This document shows, piece after piece, positions 60,937 to 64,000 of a stretch of DNA of 64,000 nucleotides. The notes beneath the pieces are model-generated. The model saw only the letters and a program-made list of their open reading frames with translations. It did not search any database and was not told the origin of the DNA. The position numbers and the translations under genes were made by a program. Positions within the stretch are counted from its first letter, which is position 1. Each line of letters starts with the position of its first letter. The DNA is taken from assembly GCF_014269285.1 (NCBI RefSeq), contig NZ_JACOAF010000058.1, positions 5,269 through 69,268 of the forward strand, written 5' to 3'. Source of the stretch: Rufibacter sediminis (GTDB taxonomy: Bacteria > Bacteroidota > Bacteroidia > Cytophagales > Hymenobacteraceae).

Positions 60937-61980
60937 ATGAGCTTGTCGTATTATCCAATCACCATCACTCAGATCAAAGAAGAAGTACCAGGTGTAAAGA
61001 CATTTGTGTTTGGGGGAGAAGAGGCCTCCTCTATCGCTTACCAGCCGGGCCAGTATTTGACTTTGGTGGTGCCAGATGCCAGAGAAGAGGTGAGAAGATC
61101 ATACTCCATCACTTCCTCCCCGGCTTTGGGTGAGCCCTTGACCATCGGGGTCAAACGCATCGAAAATGGCGTCCTTTCCCGAAAGTTGATTGACACCGCT
61201 CAGGTAGGAGACCAGGTGCTGACCATCGGCGCGGCGGGCTTCTTTACCTTACCCGATGATCTGGAGGAGTACCCGCAGGTGTTTTTCTGGGCGGCGGGCA
61301 GCGGCATCACACCCATTTATTCTCTGCTCAAAACCATCTTGTACCAGCATCCCGCCCATCAGGTGGTGTTGGTGTACAGCAACCATAGCCCGCAGAGGAC
61401 TATTTTCTATGAAGAATTACTGCAGCTGCAAGCGCAGTTCACTGACCGCCTTCACATCAGATTCCTGTTCAGCGTTTCGGCCCGCTTAGACGAGGCCAGG
61501 TTGCACAAAGATCTTTTGAAGAAGCTGGTTCGTGAGTATATGAAAGTGTCAGTCGCGCAAACATTATGTTATGTTTGTGGCCCCGAGAATTACCGCCGTC
61601 TGTGTTTGTATGGGCTGCGCGAGCTAGGAATTCCCGCGCAGAATATCCGGCAGGAGACCTTCAGCACCACCAAGATCCCCACCAAAGAAACCCCACCCGA
61701 TACAGATCCGCATGCGGTGTTGCTTCGGTACCGAGGCCAGGAGCACCAACTACAGAACCAATATCCCGAAACCATTCTGCAAACGACCCAGAAAGCCGGG
61801 ATTTCGCTGCCTTACAGTTGTGAGGCCGGGCGCTGCGGCAACTGCGCCGCCACCTGCCTGGAGGGCAGCGTCTGGATGTCGTACAACGAAGTGCTGACGG
61901 AGAAAGAAGTAGCCCGCGGTTTAGTGTTGACCTGCGTAGGGCATGCCGTGGGAGGCGATGTGGTCATTGAGGTTCGCTAA
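60937..61980 (+). CDS. flavodoxin/ferredoxin reductase with C-terminal 2Fe-2S domain (PaaE-like)
   Basis: A 347-residue reductase. An FAD-binding domain (about 1-100; the RRSYSITSSP motif) is followed by an NAD(P)-binding domain (about 105-235; WAAGSGITPIYSLLKTIL) and a C-terminal plant-type 2Fe-2S domain (about 260-347). The cluster ligands are Cys295, Cys300, Cys303 and Cys333. The architecture matches phenylacetyl-CoA epoxidase reductase and hydroxylase reductases, which pass electrons from NAD(P)H to an oxygenase. No oxygenase gene is adjacent, so the electron acceptor is unknown. Confidence 0.87.
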   Translation: MSLSYYPITITQIKEEVPGVKTFVFGGEEASSIAYQPGQYLTLVVPDAREEVRRSYSITSSPALGEPLTIGVKRIENGVLSRKLIDTAQVGDQVLTIGAAGFFTLPDDLEEYPQVFFWAAGSGITPIYSLLKTILYQHPAHQVVLVYSNHSPQRTIFYEELLQLQAQFTDRLHIRFLFSVSARLDEARLHKDLLKKLVREYMKVSVAQTLCYVCGPENYRRLCLYGLRELGIPAQNIRQETFSTTKIPTKETPPDTDPHAVLLRYRGQEHQLQNQYPETILQTTQKAGISLPYSCEAGRCGNCAATCLEGSVWMSYNEVLTEKEVARGLVLTCVGHAVGGDVVIEVR

Positions 61981-62021
61981 CGTTGTTTTGCGGCTGGTTT
62001 CAGGAAAAGAGCCGCAAAACG
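61981..62021. repeat. intergenic palindrome family, copy 29
   Basis: CGTTGTTTTGCGGCTGGTTT with right arm AAAAGAGCCGCAAAACGT. GCGGCT/AGCCGC is a compensated variant of the GGGCT/AGCCC core. It immediately follows the stop and abuts the terminator at 62021. Confidence 0.75.
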
Positions 62022-62071
62022 TAACCGTAAAGGGCAGCCACTTTGACGAAGCGGCTGCCCTTTACGGTTAC
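62021..62071. terminator. bidirectional terminator-like hairpin
   Basis: Positions 62021-62039 pair perfectly (19 bp) with 62053-62071 around 13 nt. It separates two convergent genes; the T-tract is absent, so its terminator role rests on the strong stem. Confidence 0.7.
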
Positions 62072-62106
62072 AGGATCTCTCTGCGAGAGGAAGATAAACG
62101 ATGGAA

Positions 62107-62526
62107 TCAGTTTTCCAAGCCAACATGTAGCAGCCAGTCCAGTGCGGGGGTTACCTCCTCAAACATTTTGATCTGGAACTTGTCCCCGATGTGCTGGTGC
62201 AGTTGATGGAAAGACATCTTCCCGTAGATACCGGGGGCCAGCACCTGGCTCATGTACTGCAGGCCCAGCTCCATGACTCTAGGCGTCCAGAACTGCACAA
62301 TCCAGTCATTGGCGATGTCCCAGGGCCCAATCAGTTCTTTGTGGTCATTTAACAAGCGGGGGCAGGGCTGCTCCTCCAGCATTTTGATATAATAGGTTCC
62401 GCCTTGCTTTACGGTGTCCGGCGTCTGAATACCAATCCAATGCGCATGGATGTAGGCATTGTCGTGGGTGCGTTCGGCAATGAGGAAAACATCTCCATTA
62501 GGTTTCTTCAGTTCAACTTTTGACAT
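62107..62526 (-). CDS. STAS/SpoIIAA-like domain protein of unknown function
   Basis: A 139-residue protein. The second half (DWIVQFWTPRVMELGLQYMSQVLAPGIYGKMS then FQIKMFEEVTPALDWLL) follows the pattern of small SpoIIAA-like/STAS proteins. The first half (NGDVFLIAERTHDNAYIHAHWIGIQTPD) forms the beta-strand start. I cannot name the family with confidence. No signal peptide or membrane span. It is convergent with the flavoreductase gene. Confidence 0.65.
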   Translation of the reverse strand: MSKVELKKPNGDVFLIAERTHDNAYIHAHWIGIQTPDTVKQGGTYYIKMLEEQPCPRLLNDHKELIGPWDIANDWIVQFWTPRVMELGLQYMSQVLAPGIYGKMSFHQLHQHIGDKFQIKMFEEVTPALDWLLHVGLEN

Positions 62527-62622
62527 GGTATATTCATCAAGTAAACGGAGGTGCGGTCTCCGTATGATCTGTTTCGCCTGGATTTTAAGGGTGAAACAGA
62601 AAGAGGGTACAATATAAAACAG

Positions 62623-62660
62623 AAAAAAGTGGCCTATGTTTTATTTACAGGCCACTTTTT
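62623..62660 (-). terminator. terminator of the S9 peptidase gene
   Basis: On the minus strand AAAAAGTGGCCT pairs with AGGCCACTTTTTT and ends in a T run. It lies 19 nt past the stop codon. Confidence 0.85.
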
Positions 62661-62678
62661 AAAAAAGTTAGTAAAACG

Positions 62679-64000
62679 TTACCGCTTGGTCTGCGGCTGC
62701 GGCTTGTTCTTGACGTATTTCTCCAGCCACTGGTCCATTTCCCAGAGCATGTGCATGATAGATTCCTTGGCGCCGTATCCGTGGCTCTCGGCGGGCAGGA
62801 ACACTAGGCGGGTGGTAGCGCCGTGGCCTTTCAGGGCATTGTAGAACCGCTCGCTCTGGATAGGGAAAGTGCCCGAGTTGTTATCGGCCTCGCCGTGGAT
62901 CATGAGCAAAGGCGTCTTGATTTTATCGGCGTAATTGAACGGCGACATCTTGGCGTACACCTCGGGCGCTTGCCAGAACGTGCGCTCTTCGGCCTGGAAC
63001 CCGAACGGCGTGAGGGTGCGGTTGTAAGCGCCGCTGCGGGCAATACCGGCGGCAAACAGGTCTGAATGAGCCAACAGGTTGGCCGTCATGAAGGCCCCGT
63101 AGGAGTGACCGCCCACCGCCACCCGGCTGGGGTCCGCAATGCCCATTTTGGCGACCTCGTCAATGGCTGCTTTGGCGCTGGCCAGTAACTGCTCCACGTA
63201 GGTATCATTGGGCTCGGCGTTTCCTTCGCCCACAATCGGGAAATCGGTGCGGTCCAGCACGGCGTAGCCTCTGGTTACCCAGAACAGGGGTGAACCGTAG
63301 TTGATGCGCGTAAACTCATAGGGCGAGTTTTTCACCTGACCCGCCGAGGCCGCGTCTTTGAACTCACGGGGGTACGCCCACATGAGCATCGGTAGACGGC
63401 CTTGTTCTTTTTTGTAACCTTTGGGCGTGTACAGCGTGGCCGTCAGCGTGACCCCATCATTACGCTTGTAGGTCAGGAGCTGCTTGTCCACGCCAATCAG
63501 TTCCGGCGACGGATGCGGGAACTTGGTGACCGCGGTCAGTTTCTTGGACCCGATTTGGCGCAGGAAATAGTTAGGCGGATCATTTTCTGACTCGCGGCGC
63601 GTGATGAACAGCCCTTTCTCCGGATTGATCACATCCACCGGCAGTTCATAGTACGGGGCCTCTGAGCGCCAGAGGATATCGGCTTTTTTGGAGGTCAGGT
63701 TGAACTTACTCAGGTACGGCCGGTTACCCTGCGGCGATCCGCCTTCGCTGATCATGTACAGGTTCTGGCCGGTTTTATCCGTCATCAGCACGCTGCGGCC
63801 GTACTGGTTTTTGGTCAGTACCGGCGAGCCGGGATCGGAGTACAAGTCTTCATAGGAGCGTTCTACCAGCACCACCGGCTCAGCGCCCGGTTGGCTCGGC
63901 TTCACCCGAAGCCGGCGTTCCTGGCGGGTTTTCCACCAGCGTTCGGTCACCAGCGCCAGGTCATTGTTGCCCCAGGTGATGCCACTGTACCGAAGCTTGG
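62679..64000 (-). CDS. S9 family peptidase (prolyl-oligopeptidase type), N-terminus beyond the window
   Basis: About 440 codons reach the right edge with no stop, so the gene continues past 64000. A start at 63950 would be inside a conserved propeller strand and is not the real one. The visible part holds the end of the beta-propeller and the alpha/beta hydrolase domain. The nucleophile is in VAVGGHSYGAFMTANLL, the later aspartate in HGEADNNSGTFPIQSE and the histidine in LPAESHGYGAKESIMHM. These enzymes remove dipeptides or cut after particular residues in peptides, in the periplasm or cytosol. The C-terminus is basic and Pro/Gln-rich. Confidence 0.88.
   Translation of the reverse strand, partial: KLRYSGITWGNNDLALVTERWWKTRQERRLRVKPSQPGAEPVVLVERSYEDLYSDPGSPVLTKNQYGRSVLMTDKTGQNLYMISEGGSPQGNRPYLSKFNLTSKKADILWRSEAPYYELPVDVINPEKGLFITRRESENDPPNYFLRQIGSKKLTAVTKFPHPSPELIGVDKQLLTYKRNDGVTLTATLYTPKGYKKEQGRLPMLMWAYPREFKDAASAGQVKNSPYEFTRINYGSPLFWVTRGYAVLDRTDFPIVGEGNAEPNDTYVEQLLASAKAAIDEVAKMGIADPSRVAVGGHSYGAFMTANLLAHSDLFAAGIARSGAYNRTLTPFGFQAEERTFWQAPEVYAKMSPFNYADKIKTPLLMIHGEADNNSGTFPIQSERFYNALKGHGATTRLVFLPAESHGYGAKESIMHMLWEMDQWLEKYVKNKPQPQTKR

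Noticed and set aside
1-64000. CRISPR array, rRNA operon, complete insertion sequence or prophage
   Set aside because: I looked for regularly spaced repeats, rRNA core sequences, transposases and phage structural genes and saw none. The palindrome family is not a CRISPR, since its copies are dispersed between genes.

Overview
The window looks like chromosomal DNA of a Bacteroidota bacterium, most likely a Cytophagales/Hymenobacteraceae member (Rufibacter- or Pontibacter-like). This is an inference from gene content, since no rRNA is present. Supporting signs are a type IX secretion (T9SS) C-terminal sorting domain on a large surface protein, a CarboxypepD_reg-like/plug/barrel outer-membrane receptor, split transketolase, ECF sigma factors, and promoters of the Bacteroidota type (TTG, about 19 nt, TAnnTTTG). 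Many starts lack a Shine-Dalgarno sequence. The DNA is moderately GC-rich apart from two AT-rich gene deserts (about 8.6-10.0 kb and 15.6-16.6 kb).

Layout. 0-8.6 kb: aldehyde dehydrogenase, ECF sigma/anti-sigma pair, DUF2461 protein, beta-propeller protein, amidohydrolase plus PhzF operon, DUF1206 membrane protein. 8.6-16.7 kb: accessory-looking block with an AT-rich, C-poor desert, tRNA-Leu(GAG), a YD-repeat-like lipoprotein, a 1361-residue T9SS lectin/adhesin and a second desert. 16.7-25.0 kb: leftward operon of a 1756-residue hybrid sensor kinase, a stand-alone receiver, a small conserved-looking protein, a PhnP-like metallohydrolase and RqcH. 25-47 kb: mostly leftward housekeeping genes (miaA, pfkA, SLC13 transporter, class III aminotransferase, ECF sigma/anti-sigma/Spy-like cluster, transketolase halves around a VWA gene, bcp, M23 peptidase, FAH hydrolase, exonuclease, mpl). 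47-64 kb: mostly rightward genes starting with dnaB, then a CrtO-like acyltransferase, two methyltransferases, an S41 peptidase, a methionine sulfoxide reductase cluster, an outer-membrane receptor, a 2Fe-2S flavoreductase and an S9 peptidase cut by the window edge.

Two signals stand out beyond the genes. First, a degenerate palindrome of about 37 bp (left arm GTTTT-NR-GGC-YG-NTTT, right arm AAAA-NN-GCC-YN-AAAAC) occurs in at least 28 intergenic places, with paired base changes in its arms and often directly abutting an ordinary terminator. I know of no description of it. Second, the spacer between mpl and dnaB (47.06-47.5 kb) has four DnaA-box-like nonamers in two same-order pairs, exactly where the prevailing gene direction switches from leftward to rightward. 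This makes it a candidate replication origin or DnaA-controlled region.

Protein functions are assigned from recognisable family motifs without database searches.
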